From assembly GCA_903928965.1 (NCBI GenBank), contig CAIYSZ010000042.1, positions 1 through 32,231 on the forward strand: a DNA stretch of 32,231 bases, in the 5' to 3' direction. Made by a program: the position numbers and the translations under genes. Source of the DNA: an uncultured Pseudomonadota bacterium (GTDB taxonomy: Bacteria > Pseudomonadota > Gammaproteobacteria > Methylococcales > Methylomonadaceae). Positions 25,280 through 32,231 of the stretch are shown in pieces; the first letter of the stretch is position 1, and each line of letters begins with the position of its first letter. Under the pieces are notes generated by a model, which made no database searches, had not been told where the DNA came from, and worked only from the letters and a program-made list of their open reading frames with translations.

Positions 25280-26533
25280 ATGAGCAGTAGCGACATGACC
25301 AGCATCGCCCGGCAAGCTCGCCAGGCGGCGCGCCAATTGGCGACAGTTTCGGGCGTTACCCGTAATTTGGCGCTGGCGAAAATGGCGGAGTCGCTGGAGG
25401 CGCATAAATCTAAAATTCTGGAAGTCAACGCGCTGGAAGTGGAGCAAGCGCGCGCCGCCGGCGAACCGGCTGCCTTGGTCAAGCGGCTGACCATAGACGA
25501 CAAAGTGTTTCAATACATGTTGTCGCGCTTAAAAAAAGTGGCGCAGCGGCCGGACCCGCTAGAGAAGGTGTTGGCGGGGCATACCAATCCGGCCGGTTTG
25601 CGGGTATATAAAAAATCGGTTCCGCTTGGCGTGGTCGGCATTATTTACGAATCACGCCCCAACGTCACCAGCGACGCCGCCGGGGTGTGCATCAAAAGCG
25701 GCAACGCGGTGATTTTGCGCGGCGGCTCGGAGGCCTTGCAAAGCAATATCCTATTGGCCGAAGTCTTGGCCGCCGGCGCGGCCGAGGCCGGCTTGCCGGA
25801 GCATGCGATACAAATCGTGCGCGAACCGGGGCATGCGGCGGTCGGCGAATTGCTTAAAATGGACGCCTATATCGACGTGTTGATCCCTCGCGGCGGCAAG
25901 AGCCTGATTCAACGCATTGCCGAGGGTACGCGCATACCGGTCATCAAGCATTACGACGGCGTGTGTCATTTATATATAGCCGCCGACGCGAACCCGGCCA
26001 AGGCGGTGGATATTGCGGTCAACTCTAAATGCCAAAGCGTGCAAGTATGCAACGCCTTGGAGACCTTGCTGGTGGACAGGGTTTGCGCGGAATACATGCT
26101 GCCTTTGCTGCATGCGGCGTTCGAGGCGCATAAAATCGAGTTGCGCGGTTGCGAGGAGACGCTGACCCATTTGCCAACTATTGCCCCCGCGACCGAGGAG
26201 GATTGGAGCGCGGAATATCTGGCCCCGGTTTTGGCGGTTAAAATCGTGGACGGCATAGACGCGGCCATCGCGCACATCAATCATTACGGCTCCGGGCATA
26301 CCGACGCCATCGTCACGGAAAGCTTAGGATGCGCCCGGCAATTCGAGCAGGAAGTGGATTCGGCGTCGGTAATGATAAACGCCTCCACCCGCTTGTCGGG
26401 CGGCGGCGATTACGGCTTGGGCTCGGTGGTCGGCATCAGCACCGACAAATTGCACGTGCGGGGCCCGGTGGGGCCGGACGAGTTGACCACCTATAAATGG
26501 GTGGCTTACGGGGATGGGCATTTGCGGGAATAA
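25280..26533 (+). CDS. proA: Gamma-glutamyl phosphate reductase
   Basis: A 417-aa NADPH-dependent aldehyde-dehydrogenase-fold enzyme, second step of proline synthesis, reducing glutamyl-5-phosphate to the semialdehyde. Signature segments: VPLGVVGIIYESRPNVTSDAAGVCIKSGN, ILRGGSEALQSN, LIPRGGKSLI, and the catalytic Cys in KCQSVQVCNALETLLV; the C-terminus has RGPVGPDELTTYKWV. AAGGA lies 8-9 nt before the ATG. It is 15 nt downstream of trpC in the same direction, so the two are probably one transcript. proB is not in the window. Confidence 0.96.
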   Translation: MSSSDMTSIARQARQAARQLATVSGVTRNLALAKMAESLEAHKSKILEVNALEVEQARAAGEPAALVKRLTIDDKVFQYMLSRLKKVAQRPDPLEKVLAGHTNPAGLRVYKKSVPLGVVGIIYESRPNVTSDAAGVCIKSGNAVILRGGSEALQSNILLAEVLAAGAAEAGLPEHAIQIVREPGHAAVGELLKMDAYIDVLIPRGGKSLIQRIAEGTRIPVIKHYDGVCHLYIAADANPAKAVDIAVNSKCQSVQVCNALETLLVDRVCAEYMLPLLHAAFEAHKIELRGCEETLTHLPTIAPATEEDWSAEYLAPVLAVKIVDGIDAAIAHINHYGSGHTDAIVTESLGCARQFEQEVDSASVMINASTRLSGGGDYGLGSVVGISTDKLHVRGPVGPDELTTYKWVAYGDGHLRE

Positions 26534-26541
26534 GTTTTATT

Positions 26542-27369
26542 TTAGCGCATGGATGAATCCGGTCTCCAGAGAGCGGGAATTTCCGCTTTCCGTTGTTCAA
26601 ATTGAGCAATCAACTCCCGCCGTTGGCGCGCAAAATAGCTTTCTACCTCCGGCGGCGCGCCGCCGGGATAAAATTCTTGCAGTTCTTGTTGCAATACATG
26701 GGCGTTTTGCAGGTCGCCGAGCAAGGTCGTCAGCTCCTCTAAACTTGCCGCCGGCGTTGGCGGCGCAAATTCTTTAATGTCGGCCGCGGCCAAGGCGATA
26801 TAGCGCAGCTGCTTAAGACTAATCCGCAGTTTATGCAAGCTGTCCCATTGCGCCGAGTCAGCGTCAAGATAGCGCGCCATGACCTCGGCGTATACATGAC
26901 CGATAGCGCCGCTTAACGCCAAGGCCGGTTCGGGCAATGGCTTTTTGGCGCAACACCGCCGAATCTTGGCTAGTTGCCGTTTAAGTTTGCCCGAATTGAT
27001 GGATTTGAATTGTTTGCCCGCTTGCTTTAAAAGTTCTGATTCTCGCCGCCGCAAATGACCGAGAAAATCCTCCAACTCCGGCATGTCGTCCAGCCGGGCT
27101 TGAATTTCCCGTAACATGACTTGGGCATCCCGCAGCCGGTTCAAACCGCGCAACGCTTGTTTGATGGCGCTTTGCAGCCGCCGGGCGCGTACGTCGGGTT
27201 TCAGTAGTTGGCATAAGGTCACCGCAGCCAACAGTCGCCGGCTGGCTACCCGGAAGTCATGCACCTGTTTTTCACCGGCTTGCCGGCGGCAATCTTGCAA
27301 CAGCCTCCGGTAATTGCGCCAATGCCGGCGCAGAACTTTAGCTATTCGCCTGTCCGCGTCTGTCTTCAT
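26542..27369 (-). CDS. CHAD-domain protein
   Basis: A 275-aa helical, very basic CHAD domain (conserved histidine alpha-helical). It begins with repeated basic residues, then VHDFRVASRRLLAAVTL and GLNRLRDAQVML in the first repeat and LHKLRISLKQLRYIALAA with LLGDLQNAHVLQQEL in the second; these His/Arg/Lys motifs are the family signature. CHAD domains bind polyphosphate, and some target polyphosphate granules. No CYTH/TTM catalytic domain is fused. ATG 27367-27369 is preceded by an in-frame GTG, less likely as start. It converges with proA (8-bp gap) and lies downstream of the hemerythrin gene on the same strand. Confidence 0.88.
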   Translation of the reverse strand: MKTDADRRIAKVLRRHWRNYRRLLQDCRRQAGEKQVHDFRVASRRLLAAVTLCQLLKPDVRARRLQSAIKQALRGLNRLRDAQVMLREIQARLDDMPELEDFLGHLRRRESELLKQAGKQFKSINSGKLKRQLAKIRRCCAKKPLPEPALALSGAIGHVYAEVMARYLDADSAQWDSLHKLRISLKQLRYIALAAADIKEFAPPTPAASLEELTTLLGDLQNAHVLQQELQEFYPGGAPPEVESYFARQRRELIAQFEQRKAEIPALWRPDSSMR

Positions 27370-27435
27370 CACCCCGGCCTCGTCTTGATTTGCACTATAT
27401 GCTTCAATTATGGCCGTTATTCGGGCAAGCGCTAA

Positions 27436-27831
27436 TTAATCCCGTTCGCGCTGGCGCAAGTGCGCCGCCAAGGCGCTATCCATGGTCGAAGCGTGCAGGA
27501 CGAACCATGCGGGCAGACGTTCCTTGACGAAAGCCCGGCCGAAGGCGATCAAGCCTTTGTCGACGCGGGTCTTGAATTGTTTGAATTCCGCCAACACGCG
27601 GCCGTGCTCGCCACGGTGTTCGCCCGCGGCCGGATAAGCCGAGTCGGCCATTAACAGGTTCTCGCGTTCAAAATGCTGCTCGACGTGAGCGTAAAGCTCG
27701 TTGAAAACAGCTGGAAAATCCGCGTTATCGGATTCTCCCAACTTATCCAGTAAGCTCATGAATATTTCATGATCCTGGTCTAGCGTATCGCAGCCGGTGC
27801 GGATGAAAGGGCTGCTTTCGGTGGTTGCCAT
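27436..27831 (-). CDS. Bacteriohemerythrin (single-domain)
   Basis: A 131-aa four-helix O2-binding protein with a non-heme di-iron site. All seven ligand positions appear: His21 (DQDHEIF), His53 and Glu57 (HFERE), His72 and His76 (HRGEH), His113 and Asp118 (HASTMD). Spacing fits the H...HxxxE...HxxxH...HxxxxD pattern of bacteriohemerythrins. Stand-alone proteins of this sort buffer or deliver oxygen, and in methanotrophs have been proposed to feed particulate methane monooxygenase. AAGGA sits 6 nt before the ATG. It is divergent from the transglutaminase pair. Confidence 0.92.
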   Translation of the reverse strand: MATTESSPFIRTGCDTLDQDHEIFMSLLDKLGESDNADFPAVFNELYAHVEQHFERENLLMADSAYPAAGEHRGEHGRVLAEFKQFKTRVDKGLIAFGRAFVKERLPAWFVLHASTMDSALAAHLRQRERD

Positions 27832-28065
27832 GGGTGGTCCTTGCTTGACTGAGACAAAATTTTATTACAGCATTTATTATGCCGTAAAGTTTGCTTGCCG
27901 GTATTTCCCTATTTTTAAAGAAAAAACCTTGCACGCCCGCCCAATTCATACCCGGTGGTCAAGATTTCTCAACATTAGGCCCGCCGGATGCGCTTATTTG
28001 CTATATCATGGATAGAAATATGACACAATTTCATGTTTATTTCGATTTTTAATAGGATAACAATA

Positions 28066-28863
28066 ATGTGGTTGCGCACCAATTGCGACATCAGTTTCGA
28101 GGTCAGCCTGCCCACTGCGTTCATACTCATGCTTCGGCCGCGTAGCGGTGCGAGTCAATGGATCGCCAGGGAGTCCTATGTCATAACGCCTTCATTACAG
28201 GTGATTGAGACCGCCGATAACTACGGTAATCTGTGCCAGCGCTTGATTGCTCCGCCGGGAGAGCTTTTTATACATACCAGCACCGACATCCGCACTTCCG
28301 AAACCATCGATACCGCACCCGGCGTGCCGTTCGACGAAGTGCACTCGCTGCCGGATTCGGTATTGAACTTTGTCCTGCCCTCGCGTTATTGCGAATCAGA
28401 CCGTTTCATCGACCTGGCTCAGGAAATTGTAGCCGGAGCGATCCCCGGTTATGATCAAGTGAACGCGATAAATCAATGGGTGCGGGCGAATATTCGTTTC
28501 AACCCGGAATCGGACCTATTTCAGTTGTCGGCCGTTGAAGTCAACCTAGCCGGCCAAGGCGTTTGCCGCGACCTGGCTCATTTGGGGATAGCCTTGTGCC
28601 GGGCATTATGCATCCCGGCGCGTATGGTCGTAGGTTATTTGCATGGTTTGAGACCGATGGATTTTCATGCCTGGTTCGAGGCTTACGTCGGCGGGCGCTG
28701 GTACACGTTTGATCCCACGCAACCGGAACCTGTCGGCGGCAGGGTGATCATTGCTTATGGCCATGATGCTTCCGATGTTGCCGTTTTTACTCGCTTCGGC
28801 CCGCCGCTGAATTCGATAAGCATATCCGTCAGCGTCGAGCGTTTGCCGTATACCCAAGGTTAA
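28066..28863 (+). CDS. Transglutaminase-like cysteine protease/amidase, first of two
   Basis: A 265-aa protein with an N-terminal beta-rich domain followed by a transglutaminase core. The catalytic triad is visible: Cys167 (GQGVCRDLAHLG), His201 (DFHAWFEAYV) and Asp216 (WYTFDPTQ). Bacterial proteins of this type act as peptidases, amidases or crosslinking enzymes; substrate is unknown. No signal peptide is visible, so it is probably cytoplasmic. The frame opens at 28033, but ATG 28066 (MWLRTNCDISFEV) has AGGA 8 nt upstream and matches the family N-terminus. A second transglutaminase follows 3 nt after its stop. Confidence 0.88.
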   Translation: MWLRTNCDISFEVSLPTAFILMLRPRSGASQWIARESYVITPSLQVIETADNYGNLCQRLIAPPGELFIHTSTDIRTSETIDTAPGVPFDEVHSLPDSVLNFVLPSRYCESDRFIDLAQEIVAGAIPGYDQVNAINQWVRANIRFNPESDLFQLSAVEVNLAGQGVCRDLAHLGIALCRALCIPARMVVGYLHGLRPMDFHAWFEAYVGGRWYTFDPTQPEPVGGRVIIAYGHDASDVAVFTRFGPPLNSISISVSVERLPYTQG

Positions 28864-28866
28864 GGC

Positions 28867-29727
28867 GTGCAAAGATTACGTATACTGCACGTTACTGAAT
28901 ATCAATTTTCAGTTCCGGTTACACTCTATAGTCATCGCATGTTGCTGCGGCCGCGCGAAGGCCATGATGTACGCATAGAATCGTCCAGGTTGGAAATCAG
29001 CCCGGCATATTCCATCAAATGGTATCGGGACGTATTCGACAATTCAGTGGCTTTGGTTAACTTTACGCAACAGGCGAATAGGCTGCGCGTCGTTAGCGAC
29101 GTGATTATCGAACATTACGAAGATTCGCCGCCCGCCAATCGCGCCGCGGGTTCCCCATTAATAAGCCCGTTTAACTATGAAGCCGGCGAATTGATGGATC
29201 TCGCCACCTACCAGCAGCCCATCTTCAAGCAGGAACAAGCGGCGTTGAAATGTTGGCTGCGCGAGATCGGCCTAGGAGCGCCCGATTTGAACGGGCTGTG
29301 TTTGCAGTCAACGCTTAATCAGGCCATCAATACCAAATTCAAATATAGAGTGCGTGAAGAGACCGGCGTACAGTCTCCGCAACGCACCCTATATTTGGGC
29401 AGCGGTTCCTGCCGCGATTACGCGACCTTGTTTATAGAAGCCTGCCGCTCCATGGGCCTGGCTAGCCGGTTCGTCAGCGGTTACCTGCATGCGCCGGCGA
29501 CCGAAGCCGGCAATGCTTCCACCCACGCCTGGGCCGAGGTTTATTTTCCAGGCGTCGGTTGGCAAGGTTTTGACCCGACCATCGGCAAAATGACCGGTAA
29601 TAGCCACATCGCCGTTGCGGTGGCGCGCGACCCGGAAGCCGTGCCGCCCATATCGGGCAGTTACCTAGGGCCAAAACAAATGTGGTCGAACATGCGGGTT
29701 AACGTGCAGGTTAATTTGTTGATTTAA
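28867..29727 (+). CDS. Transglutaminase-like protein, second of two
   Basis: A 286-aa protein of the Bact_transglu_N + transglutaminase type. The N-terminus RLRILHVTEYQFSVPVTLYSHRMLLRPREG is the canonical N-terminal domain sequence; the triad is Cys182 (GSGSCRDYATL), His220 (STHAWAEVYF) and Asp236 (WQGFDPTIG). It starts with GTG at 28867, 3 nt after the first gene's stop. Such proteins often sit beside ATP-grasp and alpha-E genes for peptide-like product formation, but those partners are absent. The two copies are quite different from each other in the N-terminal half, suggesting old paralogues with distinct substrates. Confidence 0.9.
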   Translation: MQRLRILHVTEYQFSVPVTLYSHRMLLRPREGHDVRIESSRLEISPAYSIKWYRDVFDNSVALVNFTQQANRLRVVSDVIIEHYEDSPPANRAAGSPLISPFNYEAGELMDLATYQQPIFKQEQAALKCWLREIGLGAPDLNGLCLQSTLNQAINTKFKYRVREETGVQSPQRTLYLGSGSCRDYATLFIEACRSMGLASRFVSGYLHAPATEAGNASTHAWAEVYFPGVGWQGFDPTIGKMTGNSHIAVAVARDPEAVPPISGSYLGPKQMWSNMRVNVQVNLLI

Positions 29728-29816
29728 GCTGGGCCCGGCGGCGGTTTTCGCCAAGCTTAGGCGGTTTAAGGGTTAATCACTGGCAACTTTGCACGTTGCT
29801 TTCGACAACGGAATAA

Positions 29817-29863
29817 ATCATCATTGCAAATTATCCACAAACTGGATAATTTGCAATGATGAT
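29817..29863. repeat. 21-bp perfect inverted repeat over the start of an ATPase remnant
   Basis: Arms 29817-29837 and 29843-29863 are exact complements with a 5-nt loop (CAAAC). The right arm includes the two ATG codons that begin the AAA-type remnant. The left arm and loop include TTATCCACA (29831-29839), identical to a DnaA box. It could be an autoregulatory operator of the ATPase gene or the end of a mobile unit. Confidence 0.8.
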
Positions 29864-30108
29864 ACACAGACAACTCACATCATTAGTAGAACAAACGCTT
29901 GAGCGTCAGGCGGCCGTGGCGCTGATCGGCCCGCGTGAAGTCGGCAAAACCACTCTGGCGCCGGCCATCGGCGAGCGCCGGAATGCGCTTTACCTTGACC
30001 TTGAAGAGAGGGATGACCGCGCATGCGGGAGATGAGCGCTATCCTATTGCGGATGGAATCGAGGCCATCAGTATTCGAGAATTGGTAAAAGAACTTGAAT
30101 CTGGTTGA
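29856..30108 (+). pseudogene. Internally deleted AAA_14/DUF4143-type ATPase remnant
   Basis: The frame from ATG 29856 or 29859 reads MIHRQLTSLVEQTLERQAAV, then ALIGPREVGKTTLAPAIGE and RRNALYLDLEERDDR before stopping at 30033-30035. That is the N-terminus with Walker A of the AAA_14/DUF4143 ATPases often found as single mobile-looking genes. From 30028 in another frame comes GDERYPIADGIEAISIRELVKELESG, then a stop at 30106-30108, which resembles the C-terminal end of the same family. About 330 central residues are missing. The two ends therefore appear joined by a large internal deletion with a frame change. Confidence 0.7.
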
Positions 30109-30153
30109 GATGGGTTAAACGAAGCGTAACACACCCTGAATTTTACAGGTATT

Positions 30154-30558
30154 TTACCCTTGCGAAGGATTCATTGTAAGCAACCGGTCTATACCGCTTA
30201 TGGCTCTTTTGTCCAACCAATATACCCAATCGCCTGCTTCTTTCACTTTTAAGGCCGTTAGTTTTTTACCGGAACACAATTCGCTGACGCATGCGCCGCT
30301 TTGCGGGTCGTAACATATTTTATGCATGGAGCATTGCAAATACTGGCCGGTTTCGTCAAAAATATTGCCGTCTTCGCAATCCAGGGTTTTGGGCATGTGT
30401 ACGCATTGATTCAAATAGCCGTAAACGACGCCTTTAAAACGAATCAAAAAGGCCTCGCTCTGTTTACCTTGTCGCAGTATCGTGAAGCCGTATTTATCGG
30501 ATTCCGGAACATCCACGCCGCGGCATATCGCCACCGGCTCATGCTGTTTAACTGACAT
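30154..30558 (-). CDS. Small Rieske [2Fe-2S] domain protein
   Basis: A 134-aa single-domain Rieske ferredoxin-type protein. Cluster ligands are Cys52-x-His54 (QCVHMP) and Cys76-x2-His79 (QCSMHKICYDP), the exact CxH...CxxH pattern. The RFKGVVYGYLNQC strand before it is typical. No signal peptide or membrane anchor, so it is cytosolic, a likely electron-transfer partner of an oxygenase or a NirD-like protein. No oxygenase gene is adjacent. It is preceded by a 92-bp imperfect inverted repeat (30588-30679) on its 5' side. Confidence 0.87.
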   Translation of the reverse strand: MSVKQHEPVAICRGVDVPESDKYGFTILRQGKQSEAFLIRFKGVVYGYLNQCVHMPKTLDCEDGNIFDETGQYLQCSMHKICYDPQSGACVSELCSGKKLTALKVKEAGDWVYWLDKRAISGIDRLLTMNPSQG

Positions 30559-30587
30559 GATATTGACTCATATTAAGGATAGCTGTT

Positions 30588-30679
30588 AAGTACTTGCGCA
30601 TAAGTTTTCCGGCATTTGCGTCATTATAAATCAATAGCTTGTCGTGCTGCAATGCCGGATTGATTATGCATAAGTACTT
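30588..30679. repeat. 92-bp imperfect inverted-repeat element, possible MITE
   Basis: Outer arms 30588-30614 and 30653-30679 match in 21 of 27 positions as complements: AAGTACTT ends, CATAA cores and CCGGCA/TGCCGG inner ends. The centre (30615-30652) is 38 bp. It lies between the Rieske gene and the AT-rich VWA block, fitting a small non-autonomous element or a foldback structure. No target-site duplication is evident. Confidence 0.5.
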
Positions 30680-30762
30680 ATATTTGACAGTAACGGCAAG
30701 CCTAAAAGCTTTTAAAAATAAGATTTTGTCACTTTTATGCATGTTTTTTCTATATTTAAAAG

Positions 30763-31392
30763 TTAAATATCTTCATTATCAAAATTATCAAATTTACTTT
30801 TTAAAAATTCACCTTGTGCAATCAACGCATCCGCGTCTTTGCTATTCACGCTAATAAGAATTTTTTGAATTTGACTATCTAAAATGCTTAATTGTTCTAT
30901 TAATATCTCCTGGGATGTTTTGCCATTGCGCAACTTTTGCATTCTGGCGAAAGCTGGAGGCAACTGTAAATACGTCATCAACATTTGCGGTAAATAATCA
31001 CGCACCGTTTGTTTGACAACATGTAAATCATAATCGCCCGTATTCATTTTTTCTAATTGCGGCAATAACATTAAAATATTGTCTTTTATATCAATCACTT
31101 TATCTAATTCAGGCTTGGAAACGCGCTTGCTAATTTTCTTTATTAATGTTTCAAGCATGATTTTTAAATCGCGCACTGATATATCTTTGTCAGTGAGAAA
31201 ATCATTTTGCAAAACCTTGGTTCTAGGCGTAATTAAAAAACCGATGGCATATAAACCAATCACAATAAATAACCAGTAAGCTTTTATCAAGCCAGTAAAA
31301 AAAGCGATTAATCCAATAATGCCAAAAATACAACCCACAATATTTTCAGAGCTGTATAAAAACAATAAAATCTTTCGATTTCTGATACTCAT
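30763..31392 (-). CDS. XpaC-like membrane protein
   Basis: A 209-aa protein with two N-terminal hydrophobic helices (about 17-35 and 38-55), then a helical cytoplasmic part. The segment VVKQTVRDYLPQMLMTYLQLP resembles the conserved DYLPxTL stretch of XpaC (5-bromo-4-chloroindolyl phosphate hydrolysis) family proteins, which frequently occur with TelA-type and VWA proteins. Function is unknown. Its ATG overlaps the VWA gene stop (ATGA), so the two are co-translated. DNA is visibly AT-richer than the rest of the window, suggesting acquisition. Family placement is by one motif and context. Confidence 0.65.
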   Translation of the reverse strand: MSIRNRKILLFLYSSENIVGCIFGIIGLIAFFTGLIKAYWLFIVIGLYAIGFLITPRTKVLQNDFLTDKDISVRDLKIMLETLIKKISKRVSKPELDKVIDIKDNILMLLPQLEKMNTGDYDLHVVKQTVRDYLPQMLMTYLQLPPAFARMQKLRNGKTSQEILIEQLSILDSQIQKILISVNSKDADALIAQGEFLKSKFDNFDNEDI

Positions 31393-32231
31393 TGATAGCC
31401 TCTAATTTGTTTAAATGCTTGCGCTAATAATTCTTTCCGGCTGTCAAAAACTTTCCCGCCAGTTAATGTAGCAAGTTTTTGCAATTCATCGGAACTGGCT
31501 TCACCAAATAAAATCGGAAAAGTACGGATTCCAGCCAATTGATCGGAGTGTGTTAAGTAAAACGAATTAAAATCATCATAGCTAATACCAGCATTATTTA
31601 ATCCATCTGTCATTAAAACTATGGAATAAAACCGGTTAGGATCGGCTTTCATGGCTGCTTGCGCCTGTTCGTATGCCATTATTAACGCACTATAAATAGC
31701 CGTGCCGCCATATGCTTGTAAGTTATCAACATAATGTTTTATTTCTTGCGAGCCAACGTTATCTTTATCGATGTTAAAGTTACGTTTTTCTAAAACGGTA
31801 TTATTAAAAGTTATAATGGTAACTTCTTCCCGATTTCTAAAATGGGCAAACTGTCCGGAAATTGAAGTGTCATCGCCTGTTAAATTATTTATCGCTTGTT
31901 TTAATGCCGCTATTCTATTACCTTCCATAGAGCCGCTCATATCCAAAACAAAAAATGAATGACTCGGTTTACGCCTGTCATTTAAATAAGCAAATAAAAT
32001 TTCATTAACCGTGGCTATGTTGTTAGGAAAAGGTAAATCCATTAAATAGCCTTTCGGGAATTGGGCGCCCAAGGTTACCGAGGCATTAACGGGACGCCTG
32101 TCAGTATTATTCATCATCCATTCCTGAAAGTCGGCTGATTTCAAATATTCGATTACTTTTTGATAATCAGCCGCTTTTTCTTTATCCAATAAAATAAAAG
32201 GATAATCAGCTAACACCGTACCTTCTTTTGG
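31389..32231 (-). CDS. VWA-domain protein with solute-binding-like N-terminal part (cut by window edge)
   Basis: The C-terminal 280 residues of a longer protein; the frame is open to the right edge of the window (starting P-K-E-G-T, residues before VLADYPFILLD). The first part resembles the end of an extracellular solute-binding-like domain. The von Willebrand A domain has the full MIDAS: DMSGS in FVLDMSGSMEG, GGTAIYSAL and LMTDGLNNAG. Such SBP-VWA proteins are usually lipoproteins or exported and cluster with TelA and XpaC genes in stress or toxic-anion-type loci. Stop TGA overlaps the XpaC-like start. AT-rich composition. Confidence 0.85.
   Translation of the reverse strand, partial: PKEGTVLADYPFILLDKEKAADYQKVIEYLKSADFQEWMMNNTDRRPVNASVTLGAQFPKGYLMDLPFPNNIATVNEILFAYLNDRRKPSHSFFVLDMSGSMEGNRIAALKQAINNLTGDDTSISGQFAHFRNREEVTIITFNNTVLEKRNFNIDKDNVGSQEIKHYVDNLQAYGGTAIYSALIMAYEQAQAAMKADPNRFYSIVLMTDGLNNAGISYDDFNSFYLTHSDQLAGIRTFPILFGEASSDELQKLATLTGGKVFDSRKELLAQAFKQIRGYQ

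Noticed and set aside
30752..30770. AT-only hairpin at the XpaC-like stop codon as terminator
   Set aside because: On the minus strand the stem is followed by A-rich sequence, not T, and the stem is weak.

Overview
The window looks like chromosomal DNA of a gammaproteobacterium of intermediate GC. It carries dnaN-recF-gyrB, class I fumarate hydratase, PEP carboxylase, trpC and proA of proteobacterial type. A type I methanotroph (Methylococcales) is my best guess, partly because of the stand-alone bacteriohemerythrin, but no methane-oxidation gene is present, so the guess is weak.

Layout. 1-141: edge of an Rpn/PDDEXK-type gene (- strand). 356-2602: a cold/RNA-handling block on the - strand, namely an RhlE-type DEAD-box helicase, a one-RRM protein and a cold-shock protein, with a consensus sigma70 promoter, a long csp leader and two back-to-back terminator-like hairpins just before the helicase start. 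2678-4274: a perfect Fur box and an OprB-type porin. 4275-5227: moaB and a DUF423 membrane protein, overlapping. 5584-6663: AI-2E family transporter. 6664-7308: a DnaA-box and AT-rich cluster that looks like oriC, followed by dnaN-recF-gyrB but with no dnaA alongside. Two inverted parS sites sit at the recF/gyrB junction.

12055-15270 is the accessory region. A remnant of a DUF2130-type gene is joined to the C-terminal third of a Wadjet JetC ATPase, followed by a full-length JetD-type nuclease with a TTG start and then an EEP-fold nuclease overlapping jetD. JetA, JetB and the JetC N-terminus are missing. This is either a decayed Wadjet system or a retained JetD + EEP nuclease unit.

15305-27831 is mostly housekeeping: a small membrane protein, an SDR oxidoreductase, ppc, a DUF815 ATPase with an acidic small protein, an RlpA-like barrel protein lacking one expected acidic residue, an FAH-family hydrolase, fumarate hydratase, trpC-proA, a CHAD protein and a hemerythrin. 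28066-29727: two tandem transglutaminase-like proteins. 29817-30108: a 21-bp perfect inverted repeat and an internally deleted AAA/DUF4143-type ATPase remnant. 30154-30558: a Rieske protein. 30588-30679: a 92-bp imperfect inverted repeat that could be a MITE-like element. 30763-32231: a visibly AT-rich pair (XpaC-like membrane protein and VWA protein) running off the right edge. No tRNA, rRNA, CRISPR array or intact insertion sequence was seen.
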